From assembly GCA_029817715.1 (NCBI GenBank), contig JARUPY010000387.1, forward strand, positions 3,658,001 to 3,722,000: 64,000 nt of DNA, read 5' to 3'. The notes under the pieces were generated by a model. The model saw nothing but the letters and a program-made list of their open reading frames with translations. It searched no databases and was not told where the DNA came from. The position numbers were made by a program, and so were the translations under genes. Position 1 is the first letter of the stretch. Each line of letters begins with the position of its first letter. This document shows positions 23,450 through 33,928 of this stretch, piece by piece. The DNA comes from Melastoma dodecandrum (lineage: Eukaryota; Streptophyta; Magnoliopsida; Myrtales; Melastomataceae).

Positions 23450-23937
23450 AACCCCCCACACAAACCCCCCCACGAGCGCGAGCGAGAGCGGGCGAGGCAG
23501 TTCGTTGAACCACTGTAAGAACCAACAGACAAAACAAAAACCCAAACCAACCACGACCCAAGGGTTGATTTTTCTTGATTTGATTTCGAAAACTATTTTG
23601 GAGAGAAATTAAAAAAACAAAATAGGGAATTGGGTTTTACGAGAGCCGGGCGGGGCGGGGGGGGGGGGGAGGAGGGATTGATTTGGGGCAAGGAACGGGG
23701 GGGGGCGGGGCAGGACGATTTCGGCTTGGACTTGGCGGCGGCTGCAAGAGAGATGCGAGCAGAATCACGGCCCGAATCTCGTCCGACTTTTAAAAGGATG
23801 ATTTCGTAATATTAATTATTAATTAAATGGGCCTGTCCATTCCACCTTATATAGGCCCATGGGCCTCACTCTCCTCTCCCCCGATAACAGCAGTCGGGGT
23901 GAAGTGCTATCGGCGGCGGCGGAAGAAGAAGAAGAAG
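23450..23937. promoter_or_regulatory. Shared head-to-head promoter region (PHD gene / RPB11)
   Basis: The two start codons are 488 bp apart and face away from each other, so this must hold both promoters. Three TGGGCC/GGCCCA (site II, TCP-binding type) motifs lie at 23828-23833, 23854-23859 and 23860-23865, close to RPB11. Such motifs are typical of plant genes for basic gene-expression machinery. A long G-run (about 23652-23667 and 23698-23706) lies on the PHD side. No TATA box is evident for either gene. Confidence 0.55.
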
Positions 23938-25046
23938 ATGAACGCACCCGATCGCTACGAGAGATTTGTCGTCCCCGAGGGCACCAAGAAGTAATAATCT
24001 CTTCCTTGTCCGCGTTTTCTTTTTAGCTTCGGGAGTTGGTGGATGGTGTTGTCGGGGTTTGGTGCGGGGGTTAATTCCGAATCATGTGGTTAGGGTTTCG
24101 TACGAGAGGGACACGAAGATCATAAACGCCGCCTCCTTCACCATCGAGAGGGAGGACCACACCATCGGCAACATCCTCAGAATGTACTTCCCTCCGCACC
24201 CCCTCCCCCTCCGAGAATAGCGGCGTCGATTTTTTGATCGTTTTTTTGGTTATTGAGCTTGCAGGCAGCTGCACAGGGATGAGAACGTCCTCTTCGCTGG
24301 CTACAAGCTACCCCACCCTCTCCAGTACAAGATCCTCGTCAGGGTTTGTTTTTTCGTTCCCGCCCTCTGTCTCTCACCTCCGGCTTGGCTTTTGACCTTC
24401 GTTTTGATTTTGTTTTTTGTTTCTTAAAATGTATAGATTCACACTACGAGCCAGTCTTCCCCAATGCAGGCCTATAATCAGGCCATCAACGACCTTGACA
24501 AGGAACTTGATCACCTGAGGAATGCTTTCGAGGTCCGTCCTGTTCCCCCTACCGGTCATCTTGTTGTTGCTTGAGATGGTTTAGGGGATGAAGCAAGTTT
24601 TCGGCTGTAATTAGATTCTTGTCGTTGGCACGGTACTAAGTGCCCTGTCTGATGGGAGCATAGTCTGGATTGCCAATGTCGATCTCGTCTCTGCGTATCA
24701 TTCACGCCCTTGTGTCGTGTCGAGGAGATGAGGTCTTAAAATTCGGTTTTCTTTGGCCCAAGCAGAAACTCTTCCAGTTCTGCTAATACACTATCTTAGT
24801 TCAGCCACTGGCGTTTGCCTTTTTCTCTCCTTTGCTTCTCTTTGAGAATGTTGGAAATGATATGCCGTTTCATAGTTATCTCTTGTCCACTTTTGCCTTT
24901 TTAAACCCTCAGTGGATGGTGATTACTTGTGATTAGCGTGACCCACGCCGCACCTTTTGGTTCTTCAGGTGGAGTATAATCTTCTTACTAATGGGTTTGA
25001 TTCACGTATGCAGTCGGAGCTGTCAAAACATTCCAGGGACTACTGA
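23938..25046 (+). CDS. NRPB11: DNA-directed RNA polymerase II subunit RPB11
   Basis: Exons 23938-23990, 24094-24183, 24265-24343, 24437-24532, 25014-25046 total 351 nt, or 116 aa, which I recall as the length of the Arabidopsis protein. The sequence starts [18 protein letters not shown] and contains [21 protein letters not shown], the signature L-subunit fold shared with archaeal Rpo11 and bacterial alpha, then [19 protein letters not shown] and [23 protein letters not shown]11 pairs with RPB3 to form the assembly platform of Pol II in the nucleus. The C-terminus ([10 protein letters not shown]) is encoded by a separate 33-nt exon. It shares its upstream region with the PHD gene. No defect is seen. 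Confidence 0.95.
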
Positions 25047-25689
25047 CGGGTGGTGGCGACCTGTGTCGTGGGACTACCCAACTGATGATGTCCTGACTTC
25101 TTAGGAGATGAATGATATGTATATCCAAGTTCTAAAATAGGCTCCACAATTTCTTACCACGGCATGGTTCCTGCAAGTGTTTTGCCGCACTTGGATTCGC
25201 CTTGGTTTACGCCAATCAGCCCGACAAATCCGACCCGCAGGTCACTCGGACACATGGATCAATGCAAGATGATGATTTGAATAATTGGTGAGTGGAGGGG
25301 GGGGGGGGGTGCCTTCCATCATTTCCTTCACTTTTTGTTGACCAAAAAATGTCTGGAGATAATGGACCCCGTTTTCCGACAGCTAACGCGTGCTGGTGAC
25401 GTTTCCTGTCCCTCCGCTTTTCCCGGTAACCCCGTTCTCAGCCAAAGGCCACCTAGGCACAACTTTCTCCTCCTTGCAACGAAGTAAAGGAACGTTTGTA
25501 ACTTCTCTCGTGATCACGTGGTAGGTGCCGGGGCAAATGGCCGGGTCCCATTAATTCTAGTCGGCGAGCAGACAGAGGGCAGCGGCTACTGTAAGAAAGA
25601 AGGCCGAGAGTAGTTTACCTCTCTGCTTCCAACTATATATATATAATTACCACACCCTCTCGTCCCTCAACCAACCCCAAGAAGCAACG
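25047..25689. other. Intergenic region, RPB11 3' flank and DUF642 promoter
   Basis: No coding exon. It contains a poly-G run at about 25297-25309 and the promoter of the DUF642 gene. A TATATATATATAA box at 25634-25646 lies only about 45-55 bp upstream of the DUF642 start codon, implying a very short 5' leader or a start site further upstream. Confidence 0.55.
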
Positions 25690-27017
25690 ATGTCCCCGTC
25701 GCTCTCTGCTCCCCTCCCCCTGCTGTTCTTGCTTTCCCTCTCCTCCGCAGCTCTCGCCCTTGCTCTCGCTCGCCCTCGCCCTCCGCTTGAAGGTATTCGT
25801 CTTCATCCCCTTCAGAATGCTCACCTCCTCCAAGCTCGGTGACTCCCCCCCCCCCCCGACCCTTTCTGATTCTGCATTTCCTTGGCTTCAGGACTCTTGC
25901 CAAACGGAAACTTCGAAGAACAGCCTAAGCCTGCGGACCTCAAGAAGACTGTCCTCCAAGGGAAGCATGCTCTCCCCAAGTGGGAGATCCAAGGCCTTGT
26001 TGAGTACATCTCCGGGGGACCTCAGCCTGGCGGGATGTACTTCGCGGTCGCCCACGGCGTGCATGCCGTCAGGCTTGGGAACAAGGCTTCCATCTTCCAG
26101 ACTATACCAGTGAAAGCAGGGTACCTGTATGCCCTCACATTCGGAGCCTCGAGGACCTGCGCGCAAGATGAGGTCCTGAGGGTTTCAGTCGCTCCTCAGA
26201 CGGGAGACCTTCCGTTGCAGACGCTTTTTAGCAGCAATGGTGGGGATACTTATGCTTGGGGCTTCAAGGCAACTTCCAACTTTGCCAGGGTGACGTTTCA
26301 CAATCCCGGGGTTCAGGAGGATCCTGCTTGTGGCCCGCTCATTGATGCTGTCGCGATCAAGGCTCTCTATCCTCCGAGGCCCACTCGCGGTACCAATTGT
26401 CCCCCATTGCTTGACGTTGTCCGCTTCATGATTTGCTTTTAGATTTGATATGGTTTGTATACTCGGTGAAGAACCTGATGCGCTTTGCAGATAACTTGGT
26501 GAAGAACCCCGGATTTGAGGAGGGTCCTTACCGCCTGATCAATTCAACCAATGGTGTACTCATCCCACCAAGAAAGCAGGATTTTGCATCCCCGCTTCCA
26601 GGATGGATGATCGAATCCCTCAAAGCCGTGAAATTCATTGACAGGAGGCACTTCAACGTCCCATCTGGACTGGCTGCCATCGAATTGGTCGCGGGAAGAG
26701 AGAGCGCCATTGCCCAGATCATCAGGACACAACCCGGCAAATGCTACAACCTTAGTTTTGCCGTTGGCGATGCGAAGAACGCCTGCCATGGTAACATGAT
26801 GGTTGAAGCTTTCGCAGCCCAAGACACGCTCAAAGTCCCTTTTGTGTCCCAGGGGAAGGGGGGGTTCAAGGCAGCCAACTTCAAGTTCAAAGCGCTTTCC
26901 GCAAGAACAAGGGTTACATTCTTCAGCTCTTATTACCATACCCGAAAGGACGACTACGGATCTCTTTGTGGTCCTATACTCGATGAAGTCCGGGTCGTCT
27001 CCCTCCCTACTTGTTGA
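25690..27017 (+). CDS. DUF642 cell-wall protein (BIIDXI-like)
   Basis: Exons 25690-25792, 25892-26389 and 26491-27017 total 1128 nt, or 375 aa, as usual for DUF642 proteins (about 365-375). The N-terminus is a signal peptide (MSPSLSAPLPLLFLLSLSSA). Two galactose-binding-like beta-sandwich DUF642 domains follow: the first begins GLLPNGNFEEQPKP with WEIQGLVEYISGG and GVHAVRLGN, the second begins DNLVKNPGFEEGPY with PGWMIESLKAVKFID and GLAAIELVAGRE. The closing CGP(L/I)(I/L)D motif occurs in both halves, as does the conserved Cys pair pattern. Family members are secreted to the cell wall, bind cellulose or pectin-modifying enzymes and modulate pectin methylesterase activity. The short introns are 99 and 101 bp. 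Confidence 0.93.
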
Positions 27018-28552
27018 ATAGTCTTGTAAGCCAAGAGAGGAGTGTCTCTAGAAACAGCACCGTGAGTAGGGAGAGCGGTTTCAGTTAGCTTAGTAGTCGC
27101 GAGCTTGTAAACCACTGAGGGAAATATCCTATCCACAGCTGTAATGCTGGCTGCGAACTTATGGATGATTGAAATAAGATAAGTATTCTGAAAGAGCATG
27201 ATATATAGTCGATACATTGATCGATAGAAGCTTGCCATGATAAAGAAAGGAAGCTTAACCGAGGATCGGAGGACCATGACAAATCAATAGTCCAGCTTCA
27301 ACAGTCGAGTATCAGTACTTGAGATGATTTTACTCCAAGTAAATGTTTTGCAACATAAGAAAAATGGAAGAATATAAAGTTTCAGCAGAAGTACATTCCT
27401 TGTTTTATGAAGGGAATCCTAACATGACAAATCTGAAGTAGCTTGACCGAAAATTTGGCATTGATCCCTGCGCTTATCCTTTCTATGTCAGACCTCTTCT
27501 CTAACGCTTGTACGGGACCTCGACATGACTATCTCTGAGGTCAGAATTCCTTAGATCAACTTGTAATCCAAGGAGGCAATCGACGACGTTAAAAGGTCAA
27601 AAGAGCCAAACAACGCTTGCTTCCCAGAGGAGGAGCCATCATCCAGCTTATCATTCCAAAGAGGGCTCGTATTCTTGCCGCCAGGTGGCATACCTGATGA
27701 GTTTTCGCCAGCAGACAATCCAGCAATGCCTGGGCTAAGCGCATAACCCCTGAAGCACTCTGATCCCACAGAGGTTTCAACTACTCAGCATGGATGGAAC
27801 GTCATCAGCTGCATGTCAGTCCCAAACAGGCGACTGGAGATCAGGGGATGCCTAAACTTATCTGACAAAGTGTACCCATAGTCTTCATTCATATTGACTT
27901 GGCGTAAAGTGACAAATGGGAGAACGAATTGGCCTGAACCAGAATGATCTGATCTGAGATCCCTCACGTTGCGAAATTATTAGGACGTTTCCACAGACAG
28001 CATGGAAACCATTGCCAGACATGCAGAAAGCTAATGACATTGATGAAAATTCAGATTTCTTCATTCCTATTTCAAGATGATGATTTACTAAAATCTTCAA
28101 CCATTAGAAGTTCATGCATTATTGGACAAGCATGCGAACTCGTTATGTTCAGTCTGGAAATCAGACGACTTGGTGATATGACTCGGATGGGGATGCAAGG
28201 ATCCATGACTTCCTGAGGGAGAATGCTATGCCTGCATTTTGACAATGAAGCTGCACTAGGAAAAGATAGAAGCGTTTATGGCTTGTAGCATCACAAAACA
28301 GGGAGCATCACAAGCTACCAATAAACCCTATGCTCTACTCTTTAGGATTGTAACCTGCAACAATGCCCATACAACTCGAAAGTTTGCCTAGAAAAGTAAC
28401 TTCATTTTCTTTTGACCATATAAGTAAAAGATCTTCTTCAGAACATGGCACGGGCCAATTTACACAAAGCTACATCCTGCAAAACAAGTTAGATGAAGCT
28501 AATCAGAGCTCCGTGAGGGTATTTGACCTCACGCACTGTCTGAAGCACTTGC
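27018..28552. other. Intergenic region between convergent DUF642 and HEI10 genes
   Basis: This holds the 3' flanks of both genes plus a minus-strand coding-like block at 27551-27967 that is listed separately. The rest (28000-28550) shows no recognisable exon. Confidence 0.5.
27551..27967 (-). pseudogene. Unidentified coding-like fragment, interrupted by a stop
   Basis: On the minus strand one frame reads through 27967-27551 with a single in-frame TGA at 27785-27787. Upstream of the stop it includes SGSGQFVLPFVTLRQVN and YGYTLSDKFRHPLISSRLFG; downstream, SECFRGYALSPGIAGLS and GKQALFGSFDLLTSSIASLD, ending DYKLI followed by TGA-equivalent stop. Amino-acid composition is protein-like rather than random, and the two halves share a frame. 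I do not recognise the family. It could be the end of an unannotated gene whose upstream exons are lost, a decayed copy, or two exons separated by a very short intron. No ATG is present (the open frame begins at GTG). Confidence that this was once coding is moderate; confidence in any function is nil. Confidence 0.3.
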
Positions 28553-30235
28553 TTACGTGAACATACGGCCGTGGTTCCGTGACAGCTGAGGCCTCTTGAT
28601 TGGTGAGAGTATAAGGTTCCGTAGTGTCATTGAGGGATTTCCTGTTGTTCCGCCTCCAAACATGGGAGGGCCACCTGGCCTTCTGCTGCTGGTATCTACA
28701 GGGATAGCTGGCGGCCTTCCAGGTGAATTTCCCTTGATATTAAAGGGACCGGAGTCTGAACTGTGCTGCCTCCCTGGCCATATATCCTCTCTAGGCCCTG
28801 GAGTGGCAGGAGGCAAAATGGACCAATCTGTAACAAATAAGTCGACCGTTTTTGGAAGGATCTTGCACAGCGATCATAAATTGATCAGTATAAACAACAT
28901 AGTGATACCAACACTGTATAAATGATTTCCCCAGGTCTATGCATATGAAATCCAGACTGAAATTCCAGCATGTGTTGCATTTACCAACAAGCCAAATTAC
29001 CTTTTCCCAGTGGGTCACCACTTGTGTGAGCGGGTGTTGAGAACAGATCAGGTTCTGTCCTAGGATAGAAACTGTTGACAGGCTGGATGGCTGATCGCTT
29101 TGAAGACTCAAATTCACTCCTCAGTTGATCATACATTTCATCTAGCTTTCTCTTTTGCCTAGTACAGAAATCCAAGAAACCAATCCAGACACAAAACCAT
29201 TAAACAACTTCCAGGACACGTTCTTAATAATACGTCCATAAAAACTCTTCCTAACCTGGATTTCTCGGAGAACTTTTCTTGTAGCTCTTGTTTGTCTTTA
29301 GATAAACTTTCAATTTCTTGCTCCATCATCTGGCACCGCTTCGCCATTTTCTGGTACGCTGTATGCACCTGCTCCAGCTTTTCCGTGAATTTTTCTTGCA
29401 TGACTTCACACTTTTGCCTATACTGAGCTATTATCCGATTCATCTTGAACTGCATCTCCAACTCCTTTTGACTGATGTAAAACATCACACTACGATATGC
29501 AGTCTTCATTACTAACAACTATTAAGGTCAACACAATTATATTTTCATTTATCTGAAACTATATTACTGTAGTTCCCTCAATTGTCTTGCATCCATGAGG
29601 GAAACAAAAAGGTAACTTCATTGGGAACGGATACGTATCTGTGGGGATATTCCAGCCATGACCATCTACAGCAGACAAAAAAATTTGAAATGTCAATATA
29701 CCAATCCCCTATGCTAGAAGGTGGCACGATGAAAAAACTATAGTTAGATTCATTCCTAACAAGCCCAATTGCTTACATTTATCCATTCATCATTTGGGCT
29801 GATATCCACAGGTCTCATCAGGCTGACAAGAGGGAAAATCAAGTACGGAAAGGACGAGTAAGGGGAATGAATCTTATTGTTCTATAAGCGCATTTGAAAC
29901 CAAGCATAGCAGGAATATGTAGCCTGGAAAACATATCTTAAAAGAAAACTTGTGGCTTCACATAAATCTAGGATATAATTTCATGTTAGCCTTCCAATAC
30001 CTCTTGGACAGCACTTGATCACAGATGGGACATGCCCCATCACTATTGATGATTTTGTTTGCATCTTCATTGCCTTTGATGAGGTTAAGGAACGTGAATG
30101 TTAACAAGAATACGGCCAGAATATTTTTTTTACAAGAAGAAAAACACAGATTGAGTTCCATATACAGAGAAGGTGGCCGCAGGTGGTTGAAACAGCTTGG
30201 CCTTCCAATTCACGCCAGCAAGCATTGCATCTCAT
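28553..30235 (-). CDS. HEI10: HEI10, RING-type E3 ligase promoting class I meiotic crossovers
   Basis: Seven coding exons: 30166-30235, 30001-30073, 29777-29822, 29635-29665, 29256-29511, 29001-29158, 28553-28827. They total 909 nt, or 302 aa, about the Arabidopsis length. HEI10 is a ZMM pro-crossover factor (CCNB1IP1/Zip3 family, SUMO/ubiquitin E3) that coarsens into foci along the synaptonemal complex and sets crossover number. Motifs: an N-terminal RING with CNAC, TTCGHLLC and DGACPICDQVLS; MAGISPQILM; a long coiled coil (about 85-190) including KMNRIIAQYRQKCEVMQEKF and QVHTAYQKMAKRCQMMEQE; QKRKLDEMYDQLRSEFES; and a disordered tail with PATPGP and LRNLILSPIKRPQLSR. The 31-nt fourth exon is easily missed but required for frame. 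It appears fully intact. Confidence 0.94.
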
Positions 30236-32569
30236 CTCAGCCTTCAGGATTTATTCCATGAGAAATCCATGATGATCCTGAAAGACAATTTCCAGCATTG
30301 GTTCATTCATCTTAGATATCTCTCAGAGGAAATTGCAATACCAGAACCAGTGACTGAAAATGCCGCACTCCGCAAACTTTCTTCCGTTACAGCCACCATA
30401 AGGAAGCAGAATGCAACCCAGAGTTCTCCATTTGCATGATACATTAATACATTTGCCTAATCCATCAACTTAAACAGAACCTATCCTACGTCGATGGATT
30501 TACACTTAAAAAAAACCCTCGACACAACTATCCAGACAAAAATTAAGGAAAAAAAAGAAGTTGAGGAATGTAAATCATTAGGAAATGGAAAAGGAAGAGG
30601 AAAATCGATGTCGATCAAACCGAAATTTCGCTCTCAAGTAGCATGAATCAGCAAACAGGGTTTAAGCATCGTTCAAATGCAAAGTTCCGAACGGAAGAGG
30701 TGGAACGTGACGCTTCTCCTCCACAATCGGCCACTCCGAACACTCTAAAACCTAGTGAAAAATCTCGAAAGCGCAAAAAGAAAATGAAGCCGCAAAGCCA
30801 TCGACGACGCCTTTCAGGAGGTAATAAATGTAAACAAGAAATCTCCTCACCACCGCCATAGCAAAGATCTCGGCAACACAGGATTTCAAGAGAAGATTGA
30901 AGTTCACGTACCTTGGATTCGGTTCTGGTGATCGTCAATGGTGGCAGGGCAGCACAGTCGAGACCGAAATGGCGCGACTGATTTCGACGGTTCGAATTAG
31001 TTTGGGGGGAAGGGAATTATCCGGGAAGTGTTCCTGTAAAGGCTTTGGGTGTTTTGATCTGACAACGGCTTTTCTGTTTCAGGGCCTGGGCCTCATATTC
31101 CAGGGGCCCACCTTAAAAAGTCCCGCTCAGTTTTCGATTTTATTAATAATATTATTTTTAAGGAATGAAATAAAATAGTGAAAACTAAAAAAAAACAAAA
31201 ACGGAAAAAGGTCTCTGGGTTGTTTTTGGATCCGGATCCTAATTATGTTAAGAATCTCCATTTTACTTGTATTTAATTTTAATCTAATTGTTCTAATTTT
31301 TTATTTTATATTATCTTAATTATGGTAAGGGCAAAATTGACATTACCTTATATATTACTTTTTAAATATTTTTACACTTTAAAAAATTAAATTTAATTAA
31401 CAACACAATAAATCATAAATACTAAATTATATGTTAAATCATAAATATAAAAAAAAATAAACCCTAAACTTTAAACGTTAAACCATAAATATTAAAATTT
31501 AAGTCATAAACCTAAATGTTAAACCATAAATATTGAAAGTTAAACCATAAATTATAAATTTAAAACATTAAACCTGAAATGTTAAATCCAAAATATTAAA
31601 AATTATAAACCTAAACGTTAAACCATAAATATTAAAAGTTAAACCATAAATTATAAATCTAAAACAATTAAACCATAAATCTTAAAACCTTAAAATCTTA
31701 AATGTTAAATATTACATATTAAATCATAAATAATAAATTATATATTGTAATTTATTATTTAAAAGAAATAATTTATTAACTTCATAATATATCAAGGTAA
31801 TAAAATAATTTCATAATAATATAAATAACAGTTGAACCATTAAAATGGATACTCCCCATCTTGAGTCTCCTAATTCGTTGTTTTCTAACAACAATACAAA
31901 ATGTTACGTGGGGTGTTGATTAAAAAATGTGGGGTGTTAGACTAAAAAATTAATAAATATTTGTGAGTCGCGCTACGAGGAAAATAAATTGGAGATCTAA
32001 TACTATAAAGTCAAAAGCTTCGTAGAATAAAAATATTCACCCCAAATTTCTTTATTTTTTTGTGTTAAAACACGTCAATCTAAAGAAAATCATATTTGTG
32101 GGTGGTGGAACAATAAAATAATTGAAGGACAAGTGGGGCGCCGTCCATATTCAGGGGACCGCGATTCTTTTGACTTGGCGTGAGAACGACGGGGGTGGGG
32201 GGAGTTGCTTCTTCCTGCAAAGGAGTAATAAATTCATTATTTATCCAACGCAGCAGTGTGAAAAGCATCTGTTCTATTATGTTCTCTTCTTTCTGTTGTC
32301 AACTCAGCGGGTGGGAGTCATGCGTTTTCTGGTTTTTTACCAGATCTTGAATTCTCCCCATCCATCCCCCAACTGGATCCGACAGACTGATTGAGACGCA
32401 GACAAACGAATTGAATTAACGAATCTCTTGCTTGCACGGATGAATTCCAAGGAATACAAGGGGGAAGAAGGGAACCCCCCTCGATGTAAAAGGAAAGAGA
32501 AAAAACTCAAAAATTTAACATCACGCAGCAGCAGACTGCAACCCAACTATTGAGGATTAATACATCATC
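30236..32569. other. HEI10 5' region, then AT-rich intergenic DNA
   Basis: From 30236 to about 31130 lies the likely leader and promoter of HEI10, with a GGGCCTGGGCCTC motif cluster near 31082-31094 and GGGGCCCA near 31104. After 31130 the sequence turns strongly AT-rich and contains the degenerate AAACC-repeat tract listed separately. No coding exon is recognised; short frames at 30643-30861 and 30897-31178 have no family resemblance. Confidence 0.5.
31385..31745. repeat. Degenerate telomere-like / AT-rich tandem repeat tract
   Basis: Short motifs such as AAACCCTAAAC, TTAAACCATAAATATTAAA and AAACCTAAACGTTAAACC recur many times. A longer unit of about 100 bp (starting AAACCTAAAYGTTAAACCATAAATATT) is visible at least twice, near 31508 and 31609. 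The core resembles plant telomere-type AAACCCT strings that have lost Cs. It is probably a decayed interstitial telomeric-like or simple satellite tract, with no coding potential. Confidence 0.6.
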
Positions 32570-32812
32570 TCATTGAGTATTAATGATGAAGTCGGTGGCG
32601 TCGTCCGCAAAGGCAAAGGGGCGGTGCCCAGCCCCTGCAGCCATCTGGGAGGGGACGAGGTCGAGTCCGGTGAAGGGGTGGGGGAGATGGTGGTGGTCGT
32701 CGGGGTGGTTTGAGGGGGGATGGTAGTAGAGGCGAGCCGTCTGGGGGCAGTGGGAATGGAACCTGGCGGCGATCCTCACCCCGACATCAAGCAACTCCAC
32801 GTACTTACTCAT
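32570..32812 (-). CDS. Small plant protein of unknown function, 80 aa
   Basis: Single-exon gene encoding 80 aa. It starts [20 protein letters not shown] and continues [20 protein letters not shown], a His/Pro-rich middle and an end [14 protein letters not shown] recall unnamed small plant proteins with the same [31 protein letters not shown] block, so this is probably real, but I know no function. An amphipathic N-terminal helix is possible; there is no signal peptide. Upstream on the minus strand a TATATAAA box lies at 33026-33033, about 214 bp before the ATG, giving a plausible promoter and leader. The upstream in-frame TTG is not used as start because ATG at 32812 begins the conserved block. 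Confidence 0.65.
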   Translation of the reverse strand: MSKYVELLDVGVRIAARFHSHCPQTARLYYHPPSNHPDDHHHLPHPFTGLDLVPSQMAAGAGHRPFAFADDATDFIINTQ

Positions 32813-33025
32813 GATCAAAGAAACCTCTCCTCTTCTGGGTAGGAAGGGGGTGGGGGGGGATTGGATTTCCTTCCTTCTCTGTCGGGGAGGGGGGTTGTTT
32901 TGGCTAGAAGACGTCCCAGGTGTGTTGGAACGGCAGCTGTAAGCCCATCAAAGAAGGGAGAAAGGACTGCGGCGTGGCGTCTGCTCCTATTTTTTTTGGT
33001 GGGTTGGGGGGGAAGGGTTGCCTTG

Positions 33026-33033
33026 TTTATATA
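33026..33033 (-). promoter_or_regulatory. TATA box of the 80-aa protein gene
   Basis: The minus strand reads CTATATAAACAAGG, a canonical TATATAAA, about 214 bp upstream of the ATG at 32812. A leader of about 180 bases would follow. It is inferred from position and motif only. Confidence 0.55.
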
Positions 33034-33352
33034 GCAGCAGCACAAGAAGAGGAGTACCCCTTTCCCTTCCTGCTTTTTCTCGGTAGGAACATATTATTAT
33101 TTATTTATTTTTGTTATTAAATTCCAATTGCAAGAATTGAATGCCCTGTCGTTAGGTACGAAGACCCCTTTCTAAATGGGAATTAAATAAAAAATACAGA
33201 ATAGAGTATCCAGCGCTTGTTTAGGTGTCGTATTTACACAACCCCCCCCCCCCCACACCAACTTCCTTTTTTAAAATTAAAAAAAAAACAATTATTCGTA
33301 CAATTAGGGGGCGGTTGGAACAGGAACCGAGGAATCTTCCGTTTTTTTTTTT

Positions 33353-33928
33353 AAATATGGCCTCAACTTTGAGCCAACTTTCTATTTTGACATTAACTTA
33401 GTTTGTTATATAATTTTGTCACCAACTTTTGTTTTTATTTTGACTTTGGCCAATCATGAATTTCTTCTAGCGAAAGCCAAATAAGGCCTTAATATACTCT
33501 AACATGTGTCCTATAATAGTGGAGTTTCGACATCTCATTCATTCGTCTCATAATCCACTTTATCCGTAATAGTCGCCCCCTGATAAAACATCATCCGACA
33601 TTCATCGATTTTTCATATTTTTTGACAACATCAGCAACTATCGTTAACTTCGGCTTCCAATTCACTTGATTTGTTCATCAAAATTTTATAATAAAAAAAT
33701 AAATGAAAGGTTTCAATATTATTTCTTATTTTTTAAAATTTTTTTTCTTTTTAGTCGATAAATGAAAATTGTCTATTAAGGCCTTGTTTGGCATTCGCTA
33801 GAAGAAATTCATGTTTGGCGAAAATCAAAATAAAAACAAAAGTTGGTGACAAAATTATATAACAAACTAAGTTAATGACAAAACAGAAAGTTGGCTTAAA
33901 GTTGAGGCCATAATTTGATATTTTGCCT
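33353..33928. mobile_element. Inverted-repeat (foldback/MITE-like) element, copy 2, left end decayed
   Basis: About 576 bp highly similar over its whole length to copy 1 at 1027-1613, including the core with ACATCATCCGAC, TTCATCGATTTTTCATATT and CAATTCACTTGATTTGTTCATC. The right arm (about 33774-33928) ends in the family terminus (GATATTTTGCCT on plus, AGGCAAAATATC inward). The left arm begins at ATATGGCCTCAACTTTGAG; the outermost 12 or so bases are replaced by a T-run. A T-run also follows the right end, so a target duplication cannot be judged. No coding capacity. Confidence 0.8.

Noticed and set aside
22820..23561. Frames reading through the first PHD-gene intron as a 180-244 residue protein
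   Set aside because: The family N-terminus (MAFHVGCPIT then CRRIC) needs the intron between 23198 and 23418 removed; the read-through and the alternative frame are not conserved-looking.
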